Source: Fumia xinanensis (lineage in GTDB: Bacteria > Bacillota > Clostridia > Oscillospirales > Ruminococcaceae). From it: 64,000 nt of DNA. Position 1 is the first letter of the stretch. Every line of letters begins with the position of its first letter. This document shows positions 26,700 to 35,186 of this stretch, in pieces. The stretch is from assembly GCF_014384905.1 (NCBI RefSeq), contig NZ_JACRSV010000001.1, positions 558,001-622,000 of the forward strand. The letters are read 5' to 3'. The notes below the pieces were generated by a model, which was not told where the DNA came from, searched no databases, and saw nothing but the letters and a program-made list of their open reading frames with translations. The position numbers and the translations under genes are program-made.

Positions 26700-28133
26700 C
26701 TACTTGGTTTTCCCTACGTTAAGATAGGAGCCTTTCCCGGATTTCGTCACTTCTTCAAAAGGAATGTCCAGTTCCCGGGAGAGAATTTCTACAATGTAGG
26801 GGGAGCAGAAGCCTCCCTGGCAGCGTCCCATGCCGCTTCGGGTGCGGCGTTTGACTGCGTCCAGAGTGGTAGCTTGCGGGTTCCGGCGGATGGCATCGAT
26901 GATTTCCCCTTCGGTGACAGTCTCGCAGCGGCAGATGACCCGTCCGAATTTGGGGTCGTTTTCGATGACTTTATTTTTCTCGGAATTTGAGAGCTTCCGA
27001 AACCAGTGAGTGGACTCCCGCACGGGAATGAATTTGGGGTTTGGCTCCATCGAAAGTCCCGCATCTTTTAAAAGCTCCGCCACGTATTCAGCGATGGCCG
27101 GGGCAGAACTGAGGCCGGGAGAGTCGATACCAGCGGCTAAAATAAAGTGCGGATTCCCTTTGGCGGGCCGGATGATAAAGTCGCCGCCTTCGGCAGTGGC
27201 GCGAAGGCCGCAGAAGGAGGTGATAACCTTCCGGTACGGTACTTTAGGCATATCGCCCAGCGCCTCACCGATAATTTTCTGGATGCCGGCGGCGGTGACT
27301 TCGGTATCCTCCTTGTCGTCAATATTTTCTGACGTGGGACCTAAAAGCAGGTTTCCGTCAACCGTAGGAGTAATGAGGATACCCTTACCCATTTTGGTAG
27401 GAGTGCGGAAAACGGTGTGCTCGGAAAACCAGCCGCATTCTTTGTCGAGAAGCAGGTATTCACCCCGGCGGGGACGGATGGCAAAGCTATCCTCCCTGGC
27501 AAGCTTTGCTACTTCGTCGGCGTAAAGCCCTGCCGCATCAATGAGATACCGGGCCTCTACCATGTCGCCGTCTGAGGTTATGCGGTAGTACTCACCTGTC
27601 CATTCAATTTTTTCCGCTGTAAAATTGAGCCTCAGCTCAGCGCCGTTGTCCATAGCATTGCCCACTGCGGAAATGGTCAGGTCGTAGGGGCAGATGATAG
27701 CGCCAGTAGGGGCGTGAAGGGCGCCGACCACCTGGTCAGAAAGCTGGGGCTCCAGCTCTTTGAGACGCTCTTTTCCGACGATTTCAAGACCTTCCACCCC
27801 ATTTTTCAGGCCCCTCTCATAGAGCACACGAATGGTGTCCATATCATTTTCGTCGAATCCTATAACCAAAGAGCCATTTCTTCGGTAGGAGACGCCCAAA
27901 TCTTGAGCTAACTTCTCCATCATCTGGGAACCGCGGACGTTTAACTTCGCCTTCAGTGTGCCGGATTCGGCGTCGAACCCGGCGTGGACAATAGCGCTGT
28001 TTGCCCGGGAGCTTCCCATGGCCACGTCGTTTTCTTTTTCCAAGATACAGACCGAGAGTTTGTACTTAGTTAGTTCCCGGCCGATCAATGCGCCGACCAC
28101 GCCGGCACCGATGACTGCTGCATCATAAATCAT
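26700..28133 (-). CDS. GlpA-like glycerol-3-phosphate dehydrogenase (DAO domain + BFD-type [2Fe-2S] domain)
   Basis: This 477-residue flavoprotein starts with the Rossmann motif VIGAGVVGALIGREL and contains the D-amino-acid-oxidase fold (SSRANSAIVHAGFD, GLYADEVAKLA, GIDSPGLSSAPAIAEYV). The C-terminal part (about 400-455) is a BFD-like [2Fe-2S] domain with CRCE and CQGGFC cysteines. It is expected to oxidise sn-glycerol 3-phosphate to dihydroxyacetone phosphate. A related activity such as L-2-hydroxyglutarate oxidation is an alternative, but the glpP and GDPD neighbours favour glycerol 3-phosphate. It is the first gene after the attenuated leader. Confidence 0.87.
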   Translation of the reverse strand: MIYDAAVIGAGVVGALIGRELTKYKLSVCILEKENDVAMGSSRANSAIVHAGFDAESGTLKAKLNVRGSQMMEKLAQDLGVSYRRNGSLVIGFDENDMDTIRVLYERGLKNGVEGLEIVGKERLKELEPQLSDQVVGALHAPTGAIICPYDLTISAVGNAMDNGAELRLNFTAEKIEWTGEYYRITSDGDMVEARYLIDAAGLYADEVAKLAREDSFAIRPRRGEYLLLDKECGWFSEHTVFRTPTKMGKGILITPTVDGNLLLGPTSENIDDKEDTEVTAAGIQKIIGEALGDMPKVPYRKVITSFCGLRATAEGGDFIIRPAKGNPHFILAAGIDSPGLSSAPAIAEYVAELLKDAGLSMEPNPKFIPVRESTHWFRKLSNSEKNKVIENDPKFGRVICRCETVTEGEIIDAIRRNPQATTLDAVKRRTRSGMGRCQGGFCSPYIVEILSRELDIPFEEVTKSGKGSYLNVGKTK

Positions 28134-28216
28134 GATTTCGCCAACCCTTCTTTTAACAGGAGATACAGGAGCGCGCTATCTCCATAATCGCATATGCGCG
28201 CAAAAAAGCCGCGCCA

Positions 28217-28244
28217 AATAAAAGTACCCTTTGGTACTTTTATT
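28217..28244 (-). terminator. Leader terminator hairpin, probable GlpP target
   Basis: AATAAAAGTACC and its exact complement form a 12-bp stem with a 4-base loop, placed between the operon promoter and the first gene. On the minus strand the 3' arm ends in TTTTATTT. With glpP in the same operon, this fits conditional termination relieved by GlpP; the pairing of protein and site is inference. Confidence 0.7.
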
Positions 28245-28286
28245 CTAACGCGACTCAAATTACTCATCGTTTGTTTAATTTTCTTT

Positions 28287-28315
28287 AGTCTACCACAGCA
28301 AAAATATTCTGTCAA
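28287..28315 (-). promoter_or_regulatory. Promoter of the glycerol-3-phosphate operon
   Basis: On the minus strand TTGACA (28315-28310), 17 bp and TAGACT (28292-28287). The untranslated leader to ATG 28133 is about 147 nt and contains the hairpin at 28217-28244. Confidence 0.8.
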
Positions 28316-28509
28316 CGCCTCGTTTGTAAAAAGTGGCGGGTATGTAGAGGCAAAGTTTGTAAATATTCACCGGATGAAAGGGGGAGGGCATTGATTCTCC
28401 TTTTCAATCGTGCTACAATGGACAGGTAAAAATCCGTTCATAGCTGCCTGAAAAGAACCTGGTTTATCAAGTGTCAGCGGAAGTGACAATGACGCGGGGA
28501 GGAGTAAAG

Positions 28510-29409
28510 ATGCTGTTTTTGCTGGAAAACGGGATACTGAAGAAAGCGGATTCCTTTCCGGAGAAGGGAAAATGCGTCTGCCTCTGCCGGACAGGGGAGG
28601 CTTTCCCCGAAAATCTGGCACCGCTCAAAACGGCAGAAATGGTTTTAAAAAACCCTTCAACCCGGTTTGAAAGTTACGAAAACCTGGATACGGTCCGCCT
28701 GAACCTCCCTGATCATCGCCTGAAAGAGGGAAAAAGCAGCGGAATTACCATCTTTGTGACGGGACAGGGAATTTTGATTTTCTGCGATACCGAACACCTG
28801 ATGGAAATGGTTCAAATGGAGCTTACGGCGCCCCGGCAGAACCTGACAGCGGAAAAAATCCTTTCCGGTCTTTTCGAAGGAATCCTTTCTGAGGATGCGG
28901 CTTATCTTGCACAATTGGAAGCGGGCGTCGAACAGCTGGAAGATGACGTGCTGCTGGATAAGAGGCAAAAAGACTATACCAAAAAGATTTTGCGTCTCCG
29001 CAAGCGGCTTATGAGCTTAAAACGGCATTACGAAAGGGTAACGGACGTTTTTGAGCGCCTCATGCTCAACGAAAACAGCCTATTGTCACTCCGGGGGATT
29101 AAGTCTCTGCAAATTCCATATGGTCGGGCCGAAAGACTCTACCAGGAAGTACTTCATCTGCTCGACTACGTAACCCAGGTGCGGGAGGCCTACCAGGCCG
29201 AGGTAGACATCAGCCTCAATCAGACGATGAAGCTCTTTACTGTGCTGGCGGCTGTGTTTCTGCCTCTGACGCTGATTGCGGGGTGGTATGGCATGAACTT
29301 CGATATGCCGGAATACCGCTGGGCAGGAGGATATCCTGTAATTATCGCTTTCAGTATCGGAGTGGTAATAATCTGTATTCTCTATTTTAAACGGAAAAAA
29401 TGGTTTTGA
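28510..29409 (+). CDS. CorA-family divalent cation transporter
   Basis: This is a 299-residue Mg2+/Co2+ transporter-like protein. The large cytosolic domain includes a long helix pair (about 120-245), followed by two C-terminal membrane helices. The signature YGMN loop (residues 260-263) lies between them, continuing FDMPE. A short basic tail, KRKKW, ends the protein. I place the start at ATG 28510, six bases after GGGGAGGAG, rather than at an in-frame codon 39 bases upstream. No regulatory RNA was evident in front of it. Confidence 0.9.
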   Translation: MLFLLENGILKKADSFPEKGKCVCLCRTGEAFPENLAPLKTAEMVLKNPSTRFESYENLDTVRLNLPDHRLKEGKSSGITIFVTGQGILIFCDTEHLMEMVQMELTAPRQNLTAEKILSGLFEGILSEDAAYLAQLEAGVEQLEDDVLLDKRQKDYTKKILRLRKRLMSLKRHYERVTDVFERLMLNENSLLSLRGIKSLQIPYGRAERLYQEVLHLLDYVTQVREAYQAEVDISLNQTMKLFTVLAAVFLPLTLIAGWYGMNFDMPEYRWAGGYPVIIAFSIGVVIICILYFKRKKWF

Positions 29410-29477
29410 TTGTAAATAGAAGCAAAGCCGTCATAAATGGCGGTAATTGGACATAAATTGGAAAGGAATGGAACATT

Positions 29478-30623
29478 ATGACCATTGTACTGGTCGTGGA
29501 CGTTTTTGATAACCTGACGAACGGCACCACCATGACTGCCTACCGGTTTGCTCAAAGCCTGCGGGAAAACGGGCATGAAGTACGGGCTGTGGCCATAGGG
29601 GACAAGGAGGAAAACCCTTACGCCCTCAATGAAGCACAGCTTCCAGTAGCAACAAAAATTGCTCACAAGCAGGGGTTTGCCTTTGCAAAAGCTGACGTAA
29701 CCACTTTTGAGAGGGCCTTTCAGGGCGCAGACGTAGTACATTTCCTCGTGCCTCTATTTATGGATCACAAGGCGCTTAAAGTGGCGAAAAAAATGGACAT
29801 TCCCATCTGTGGAGCATTTCACCTTCAGCCGGAAAATGTTACTTTTATCCTTCATGTGAGCAAGGCCCAGTGGCTTGCACGGAGCATCTACCGGTTCTTC
29901 AACCGGGTATTTTACCGCAATTTCGACCACATCCACTGCCCGTCCTATTTCATTGCCAATCAGCTGGCCAAAAATGGGTATACGGCCAAGCTACATGTCA
30001 TCAGCAATGGTGTGGACGACGATTTTTGTCCCGGTGAAGTGCGGGAACGTTTTGACGACGGCCTCATTCACATTCTGATGGTGGGGCGGCTGTCGCCGGA
30101 AAAGCGCCAGCGAATTCTCATCGACGCGGTCGCAAAATCCCAGTATGCTGACCGGATCCAGCTGCATTTTGCCGGAAAAGGGCCCTGCCGTGAAAAACTA
30201 ATCGAGCAGGGAAAAATACTTCCTCATCCGCCTACTTTCGCCTTTTATTCCAAAAGGGAACTGATCTCTCTCATCAGACGCTGTGATCTGTATGTCCACG
30301 CTTCGGTGGTGGAAATTGAGGCCATATCCTGCCTGGAGGCGTTTTCTTGCGGGCTGGTGCCGGTGATCTGCGATTCAGACATGTCTGCTACCGTCCAGTT
30401 CGCTTTGGATGAACGGAGTCTGTTTCGCCCGGACGATGCAAAGGATTTAGCGGCGAAAATCGACTATTGGTTGAGCCATCCGGAAGAAAAAGCAAGGATG
30501 GAACAGGAATACGCAAAGCAGGGAGACTCTTATCGAATTTCCGCTTCGGTCAAAAAGGCGGAAGAGATGTTTTTGGACGTCATTCGGGATTATCGGGAAA
30601 AACACCGTGTTTCCAGGTATTGA
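29478..30623 (+). CDS. Glycosyltransferase family 4 (GT-B fold)
   Basis: This 381-residue GT4 enzyme has an N-terminal acceptor domain that opens with a glycine-poor NGTTMTAYRFAQSLRENGHEV segment. The C-terminal donor-binding domain has ISNGVDDDF, HILMVGRLSPEKRQ and the EX7E motif in VVEIEAISCLEAFSCG. Only 3 bp separate it from a PlsC-like acyltransferase gene, which suggests glycolipid synthesis, e.g. glucosyl-diacylglycerol. The sugar and acceptor are inference. Confidence 0.87.
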   Translation: MTIVLVVDVFDNLTNGTTMTAYRFAQSLRENGHEVRAVAIGDKEENPYALNEAQLPVATKIAHKQGFAFAKADVTTFERAFQGADVVHFLVPLFMDHKALKVAKKMDIPICGAFHLQPENVTFILHVSKAQWLARSIYRFFNRVFYRNFDHIHCPSYFIANQLAKNGYTAKLHVISNGVDDDFCPGEVRERFDDGLIHILMVGRLSPEKRQRILIDAVAKSQYADRIQLHFAGKGPCREKLIEQGKILPHPPTFAFYSKRELISLIRRCDLYVHASVVEIEAISCLEAFSCGLVPVICDSDMSATVQFALDERSLFRPDDAKDLAAKIDYWLSHPEEKARMEQEYAKQGDSYRISASVKKAEEMFLDVIRDYREKHRVSRY

Positions 30624-30626
30624 CTT

Positions 30627-31382
30627 ATGAATAGTATTCTAAAGAAGAAAAATTTGATTTATCGAATTTTAACTACCCTTTTGCATTATCTAATCGCAAT
30701 TCCGATTTTAACTATAGTCGACGTGCTGTTTTTAGGCTTCCGGGTACGGGGATGGGAGCATTTACGGGATATTGAGGACACCGGGGCGGTGATTGCTTGT
30801 AACCACATCCACTATTTAGACTGCACTTTTCTGGGTATCCTCAGTGTACCGCGGCGGCCCATATTCTGTACATTGGAACAGAATTTTCAAATTCCTGTGG
30901 CCAAACACCTTATAAAATGGCTGGGGGGCGTGGCAATCCCTCAAAAGATCGGCGCTTTGCGCCGGTTTGTGGAAGATGCGGCCGACGCAGCGCAAAAGGG
31001 CAAGCTTGTCATTATCTACCCGGAAGGGGAGCTAAAGCTGTACTGTGATTATCTGCGCCCCTTTAAAGACGGTGCATTCAAAACAGCTGTGAAGGCAGGC
31101 GTGCCAGTACTGCCCTGTTATATCACCCAGGAGAAACCTAAGGGCATTTTCCGGTTGTTCAAGCAAAAACCATGTTTGATTCTCAATGTGGGAGAGCCTG
31201 TCTATCCCCGGAAGATTGCAACAGCTAAGGATCAGCAAACAGACGAGAAGTTTGACATTCGGGCTACAGTGCGTAACTTGCGGGAACGTGTTTACTGCGA
31301 AATGGAGCGGCTTGCAGACCGGGAGCTTCCTTCTTTTCATGGGGAACCAGAACTTGACAATGAATGTCCAGAAGTGGTATGA
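30627..31382 (+). CDS. 1-acyl-sn-glycerol-3-phosphate acyltransferase (PlsC family)
   Basis: This is a 251-residue membrane-associated acyltransferase. The catalytic HX4D motif is NHIHYLD (His60, Asp65) and a later YPEGEL motif binds the acyl acceptor. A hydrophobic N-terminal segment (about 12-38) anchors it. It is expected to acylate lysophosphatidate or a related lipid. It is the second gene of a pair with a glycosyltransferase. Confidence 0.88.
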   Translation: MNSILKKKNLIYRILTTLLHYLIAIPILTIVDVLFLGFRVRGWEHLRDIEDTGAVIACNHIHYLDCTFLGILSVPRRPIFCTLEQNFQIPVAKHLIKWLGGVAIPQKIGALRRFVEDAADAAQKGKLVIIYPEGELKLYCDYLRPFKDGAFKTAVKAGVPVLPCYITQEKPKGIFRLFKQKPCLILNVGEPVYPRKIATAKDQQTDEKFDIRATVRNLRERVYCEMERLADRELPSFHGEPELDNECPEVV

Positions 31383-31492
31383 TGTCATCTATGTAAAGGC
31401 TGTGTAAAATTCATGTAAAGATTTCGTTTTTGTTGGAAAGTATTTCGAGCAGCAGCGTCTTTGTATTTTATCTGTGCCTTTCATACTCCGTC

Positions 31493-31619
31493 GGCCCGCT
31501 GAAGCGGTACGGGGCCAGTGAAAACAACATACGATTCCGTTACAGTCAGGGAGATGATGAGAATGGCTGGGGAACATCCTTGGTGTGCCCGGTTTTCCCG
31601 CTCCCTGTCCTCTTTTTTT
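31493..31619 (+). promoter_or_regulatory. Structured leader with attenuator-like terminator upstream of mgtC-like gene
   Basis: The 278-bp gap before the MgtC-like gene contains two foldable parts. GGCCC/GGGGCC encloses CCGCTGAAGCGG (31493-31516). CAGGGAG (31547-31553) pairs with CTCCCTG (31601-31607), followed by TCCTCTTTTTTT. The second looks like an intrinsic terminator 42 bp before the ATG. I could not match it to a known riboswitch class; in particular the M-box core is absent. Confidence 0.55.
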
Positions 31620-31660
31620 CAAGGGTTCAAACGGTGAATCTAAAGAAACGAGGGAAAAAC

Positions 31661-32332
31661 ATGCAAGAATTTTTATTGACACAAGGCGAGTACATCCTGC
31701 GGATGCTCTTAGCAGCCGCCTGCGGAGCCGGCATCGGTTATGAGCGCAAAAACCGTCTGAAAGAAGCTGGAATCCGTACTCATCTAATTGTGGCACTGGG
31801 CGCAGCTCTTACCATGATGGTATCGAAGTACGGCTTTTTTGACGTGGTCAGCGAGGCAATTAAGCTGGACCCTTCCCGCGTGGCGGCACAGATCGTCTCC
31901 GGTGTCGGCTTTCTCGGCGCCGGCATGATTTTTGTGCGGCGGCAGAGCGTCAGCGGCCTGACGACGGCCGCTGGAATCTGGGCTACTGCGGGCGTCGGCA
32001 TGGCGGTGGGCTCCGGAATGTATATTGTCGGCGTTGCCGGAACGCTGATGATTATCCTTACGCAAATTGTTTTGCACCGCAAATGGTTTCGTACTAAAAT
32101 GCCAGTGGCAGAGCAGTTTAACGTGTCGTTGGATGACAGCTCCGAGGCCATCGACTATCTGCAGAGCGCTTTGTCAGAGAATCAGATCGAGATTCTAAAC
32201 ATTAAAGTGAAAAAAACGCCGGGAAAGGGAATCGACGCGAAAATTTACGCCAAATTTCCCAAGGAGTATGAAGCAGCTGAATTATTGGGACTTTTTAAGG
32301 ATAATCCCCATATTCTATCAATTGATTTTTAA
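31661..32332 (+). CDS. MgtC/SapB family membrane protein
   Basis: This 223-residue protein has the MgtC N-terminal membrane domain: GAGIGYERKNRLKEAGIRTHLIVALGAAL (read in parts), SGVGFLGAGMIFV and GLTTAAGIWATAGVGMAVG. The C-terminal part (about 150-223) is a small ACT-like soluble domain. In pathogens MgtC inhibits the F-type ATPase and affects Mg2+ and phosphate homeostasis; the role here is unknown. I place the start at ATG 31661, after a GAGGG site; the frame is open upstream but runs through the structured leader. Confidence 0.88.
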   Translation: MQEFLLTQGEYILRMLLAAACGAGIGYERKNRLKEAGIRTHLIVALGAALTMMVSKYGFFDVVSEAIKLDPSRVAAQIVSGVGFLGAGMIFVRRQSVSGLTTAAGIWATAGVGMAVGSGMYIVGVAGTLMIILTQIVLHRKWFRTKMPVAEQFNVSLDDSSEAIDYLQSALSENQIEILNIKVKKTPGKGIDAKIYAKFPKEYEAAELLGLFKDNPHILSIDF

Positions 32333-32333
32333 C

Positions 32334-32370
32334 AAAAACCGCCGCAGAGAGTTCCTTTGCGGCGGTTTTT
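32334..32370 (+). terminator. Terminator of the mgtC-like gene
   Basis: AAAAACCGCCGCA pairs with TGCGGCGGTTTTT around an 11-base loop. Confidence 0.9.
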
Positions 32371-32392
32371 CTATTTGGAGGAATCTGGCTGG

Positions 32393-32421
32393 TTGTCAAG
32401 TATACGAAAGTATACTATAAT
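32393..32421 (+). promoter_or_regulatory. Promoter with a palindromic operator in the spacer
   Basis: TTGTCA (32393-32398), a 17-bp spacer and TATAAT (32416-32421). The spacer is filled by AGTATAC-GAAA-GTATACT (32399-32416), a perfect inverted repeat that would block RNA polymerase if bound by a repressor. The regulator is unknown. It drives the GGDEF gene. Confidence 0.75.
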
Positions 32422-32498
32422 GAATGATGGTATTGTATGAAGCTTTCCAGAATTCTGTTTGTTTGTCCAGTTGCTTTGGAAATGAGAGGGAGATTGTG

Positions 32499-33611
32499 AT
32501 GGCGACGATTTTGAACCTCTGTGTGGTGTTCGAGATGCTTTTGGTCAATTTGAGCACCGTACATTACTGCGCTAAATCCAAGTATTCCCTGCCAAAGATT
32601 TTAGGAGTGCTTTTAGCTTATACTTTAGTCGTTGTTGGCGGGACATATGCCCTTATATCCAGGAGCAGCTCCTTTGGAAACGGGAACGGTCTATTTACCA
32701 TTATAGGTTTTTTGTACCTTATTCCCTTATACTTTTTGTATGATGAGAAAATGCACCAGCTATTATCCATCATCTGCTCTTCCTGGATATACACCATGTT
32801 TGCCTTTTCCTTTTCGGTGCAGCTGGCCTATGCTCTAAAACAATTTCCATTTGTTCAGACGGTCCTTTGCATGCAAACTTTGCTTTATATTTTTTCGCTG
32901 AAAGTATTCCGGGATTTTGTCAAAAGCAAATTGGTGTTCGTATTAAAATATATCCCAGAAAGGGCAAATAAATACTTACAGTTAGTCAGCTTAGCATGGT
33001 TTGGAACCTTTCTGCTCATAAACATTTCCTACATATATCGGGAACGTCACATTTTAGCAGTACTGAGCTTGGTGGCACTGGTTTTTGATGCAGTACTAAG
33101 CTATTGGTTTCTTAGTATGGTGGTCCAAAGTTTCGATGACATTGAGAAACTGGAACGGATTGTATATGTGGACGGGTTGACCGGACTGAAAAACAGAGAG
33201 AGCCTTCTTACCGACATAGAAAAGCTCATGGAGTTAAACTGCCCGTTTTCGCTTGTCTTTATGGATTTGGATGATTTTAAGGGTATTAATGACCAGTTCG
33301 GACATCTGAAGGGCGACGAATATTTGATTGAGTTTTCTAAAGCAGCGAAGGATATTCTCAACTGCAACGGCACGCTGTATCGTATTTCTGGTGACGAGTT
33401 TGTCTGCCTGTACACCGGCGGCAGCGTGGCTGGTTTTGTGAGACAGGTTCGGGTACAGAAATGGGACCACAACAGTATGGCTTTTAGAGGCGTCAGCGCC
33501 GGCTGCAGCGCATTTCCCGGCGACGGACGGGATGCAGAATGCCTGATAGCGCTGGCCGACCAACGAATGTATGAAGAGAAAAAAAGGAAAAAGCAGAGTG
33601 CACTGAGGTGA
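32499..33611 (+). CDS. Membrane-anchored GGDEF protein (probable diguanylate cyclase)
   Basis: This 370-residue protein has an N-terminal membrane region of about six or seven helices (residues about 1-205) and a C-terminal GGDEF domain. The active-site motif is SGDEF (residues 297-301), a variant that is often still active. VDGLTGLKNR opens the domain and DLDDFKGIND holds the metal-binding Asp. The inhibitory RxxD site is not evident. I use ATG 32499 behind GAGAGGGAG; a GTG three bases upstream is possible. A GNAT gene follows after 15 bp. Confidence 0.85.
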   Translation: MATILNLCVVFEMLLVNLSTVHYCAKSKYSLPKILGVLLAYTLVVVGGTYALISRSSSFGNGNGLFTIIGFLYLIPLYFLYDEKMHQLLSIICSSWIYTMFAFSFSVQLAYALKQFPFVQTVLCMQTLLYIFSLKVFRDFVKSKLVFVLKYIPERANKYLQLVSLAWFGTFLLINISYIYRERHILAVLSLVALVFDAVLSYWFLSMVVQSFDDIEKLERIVYVDGLTGLKNRESLLTDIEKLMELNCPFSLVFMDLDDFKGINDQFGHLKGDEYLIEFSKAAKDILNCNGTLYRISGDEFVCLYTGGSVAGFVRQVRVQKWDHNSMAFRGVSAGCSAFPGDGRDAECLIALADQRMYEEKKRKKQSALR

Positions 33612-33626
33612 GAGAAAGGTGAAGTC

Positions 33627-34052
33627 ATGAACACGATGATATGGATGCGGAAACCTGATAAGGCTGTTAACGACGCCTTTTCCATTCGGAAAGAGGTTTT
33701 TATTGAAGAGCAAGGCTTTCAGGGGGAATTTGATTCCATTGACGACAACTGCTGGCATTTGATTTGCTATGAAAACAGCAGTGCGGTAGCCTGCGCCCGA
33801 CTCTTTACCGAAGGGGATGGTGTGTGGCATGCGGGACGCATCGCTGTCCGGAAAGCCTACAGGGGAACTGGTATGGGTTCCCAAATTATGGAGGTTTTGG
33901 AAACAAAAGTACGGGAACTGGGCGGCAAAAAAATCGTCATCAGTGCCCAGTGCCGGGTGGCGGAATTTTACGTAAAGCAGGGATATCAAAAAACCGCAAA
34001 TGAGTATCTGGATGAATACTGCCCTCATGTAGAAATGTTCAAACTTCTTTAA
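33627..34052 (+). CDS. GNAT family N-acetyltransferase
   Basis: This is a 141-residue ElaA-like acetyltransferase. The CoA-binding motif A is VRKAYRGTGMGSQIMEVLE (about residues 74-92), preceded by the strand GRIAV. The N-terminus IRKEVFIEEQGF is typical of the ElaA/YybD subgroup. The substrate is unknown. It probably shares the transcript of the GGDEF gene. Confidence 0.85.
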   Translation: MNTMIWMRKPDKAVNDAFSIRKEVFIEEQGFQGEFDSIDDNCWHLICYENSSAVACARLFTEGDGVWHAGRIAVRKAYRGTGMGSQIMEVLETKVRELGGKKIVISAQCRVAEFYVKQGYQKTANEYLDEYCPHVEMFKLL

Positions 34053-34087
34053 TTATACAAAAAACGTCTCTTTTTCTGGCCCATGTA

Positions 34088-34116
34088 TTGACTTTCCAGA
34101 GTAAGGGCATTATAAT
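34088..34116 (+). promoter_or_regulatory. Promoter of the Mrp ATPase gene
   Basis: TTGACT (34088-34093), 17 bp and TATAAT (34111-34116), with a predicted start near 34123. Confidence 0.85.
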
Positions 34117-34140
34117 AAAAGGCAGTGAAACGTTTATGAC

Positions 34141-34165
34141 AACCGGAGATTCCTCCGGTTTTTTC
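34141..34165 (+). terminator. Early terminator in the Mrp leader
   Basis: AACCGGAG (34141-34148) pairs with CTCCGGTT (34153-34160) and is followed by TTTT. It lies only about 20-40 nt after the predicted transcription start and about 100 bp before the ATG. That makes it an attenuator candidate or the end of a tiny RNA. Confidence 0.65.
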
Positions 34166-34261
34166 TTGCATGGAAATTTTTCACCATGCGGCACCAAAAT
34201 TTTTTGCCGTGCATATCAAGGGCCTGGATTCAGGCGAAAATCAGAAAGGAATGGATAGAGA

Positions 34262-35101
34262 ATGAGCGAATCCTGTTCTCATGACTGCAACTCCTGCGGC
34301 GCCGACTGCGCTTCCAGACAATCCTCTCCGGCAGATTTGCTGGAAAAACCCCATGAACTGAGTCACATCAAAAAAGTAATCGGTGTAGTCAGTGGCAAAG
34401 GCGGTGTCGGCAAGTCGATGGTCACCTCTATGCTGGCGGTCATCATGCGTAGACGGGAGTTCCGTACCGCTATTCTGGACGCCGACATCACCGGCCCCAG
34501 CATTCCAAAATCCTTTGGAATCAAGGAAAAGGCCATGGGCGACGGCATGGGCGGCATCTTCCCGGTGGAAACCAAAACCGGTATCGAGATGATGTCGGTG
34601 AACCTGCTTTTGGAAAACGAGACGACTCCCGTCGTCTGGCGCGGCCCCATTATCGCGGGAACCGTCAAGCAGTTCTGGACTGATGTTATCTGGAACGACG
34701 TAGATTTTATGTTCGTGGACATGCCTCCCGGAACCGGCGATGTGCCCTTGACGGTGTTCCAGTCGATTCCCCTGGACGGCATTATTGTGGTCGCTTCGCC
34801 CCAGGAGCTGGTTTCGATGATCGTTGAAAAGGCGGTCAACATGGCTAAGCAGATGAACATCCCCATTCTGGGCCTTATCGAGAACATGAGCTATGCTTCC
34901 TGCCCCGACTGCGGCAAGAAAATCAATGTGTTCGGTGAAAGCCATATCGATGAGACGGCTGCGAAATACGGTTTGCCCGTTTTGGCTAAGCTGCCCATCG
35001 ACCCGCAGCTTGCGAAAAACTGCGACCAGGGCGTTATCGAGCTGTTCGAGGGCGACTGGATGGAGCATGCAGCCGATGTGGTGGAGGAGCTGCTCAAATA
35101 G
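34262..35101 (+). CDS. Mrp/NBP35-family P-loop ATPase (Fe-S cluster carrier)
   Basis: This is a 279-residue cytosolic ATPase that carries [4Fe-4S] clusters to target proteins. The N-terminus is Cys-rich (CSHDCNSCGADC, residues 5-16), as in the NBP35-like forms. The deviant Walker A GKGGVGKS (45-52) follows, DMPPGTGD is Walker B, and the C-terminal CPDCGKK provides the bridging CxxC at the dimer interface. With several Fe-S proteins in the genome its role is general. A GAAAGGAATG site precedes the ATG. Confidence 0.92.
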   Translation: MSESCSHDCNSCGADCASRQSSPADLLEKPHELSHIKKVIGVVSGKGGVGKSMVTSMLAVIMRRREFRTAILDADITGPSIPKSFGIKEKAMGDGMGGIFPVETKTGIEMMSVNLLLENETTPVVWRGPIIAGTVKQFWTDVIWNDVDFMFVDMPPGTGDVPLTVFQSIPLDGIIVVASPQELVSMIVEKAVNMAKQMNIPILGLIENMSYASCPDCGKKINVFGESHIDETAAKYGLPVLAKLPIDPQLAKNCDQGVIELFEGDWMEHAADVVEELLK

Positions 35102-35139
35102 ACGCAGAGTTTCACTAAATGCAAAATTGGATGTTAAAA

Positions 35140-35169
35140 GGGCAGCGGGCCATGCCCGCTGCCCTTTTT
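35140..35169 (+). terminator. Terminator of the Mrp ATPase gene
   Basis: GGGCAGCGGGC (35140-35150) pairs with GCCCGCTGCCC (35154-35164) and is followed by TTTTT. Confidence 0.92.
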
Positions 35170-35186
35170 GACGGGAGGAATCGGTT

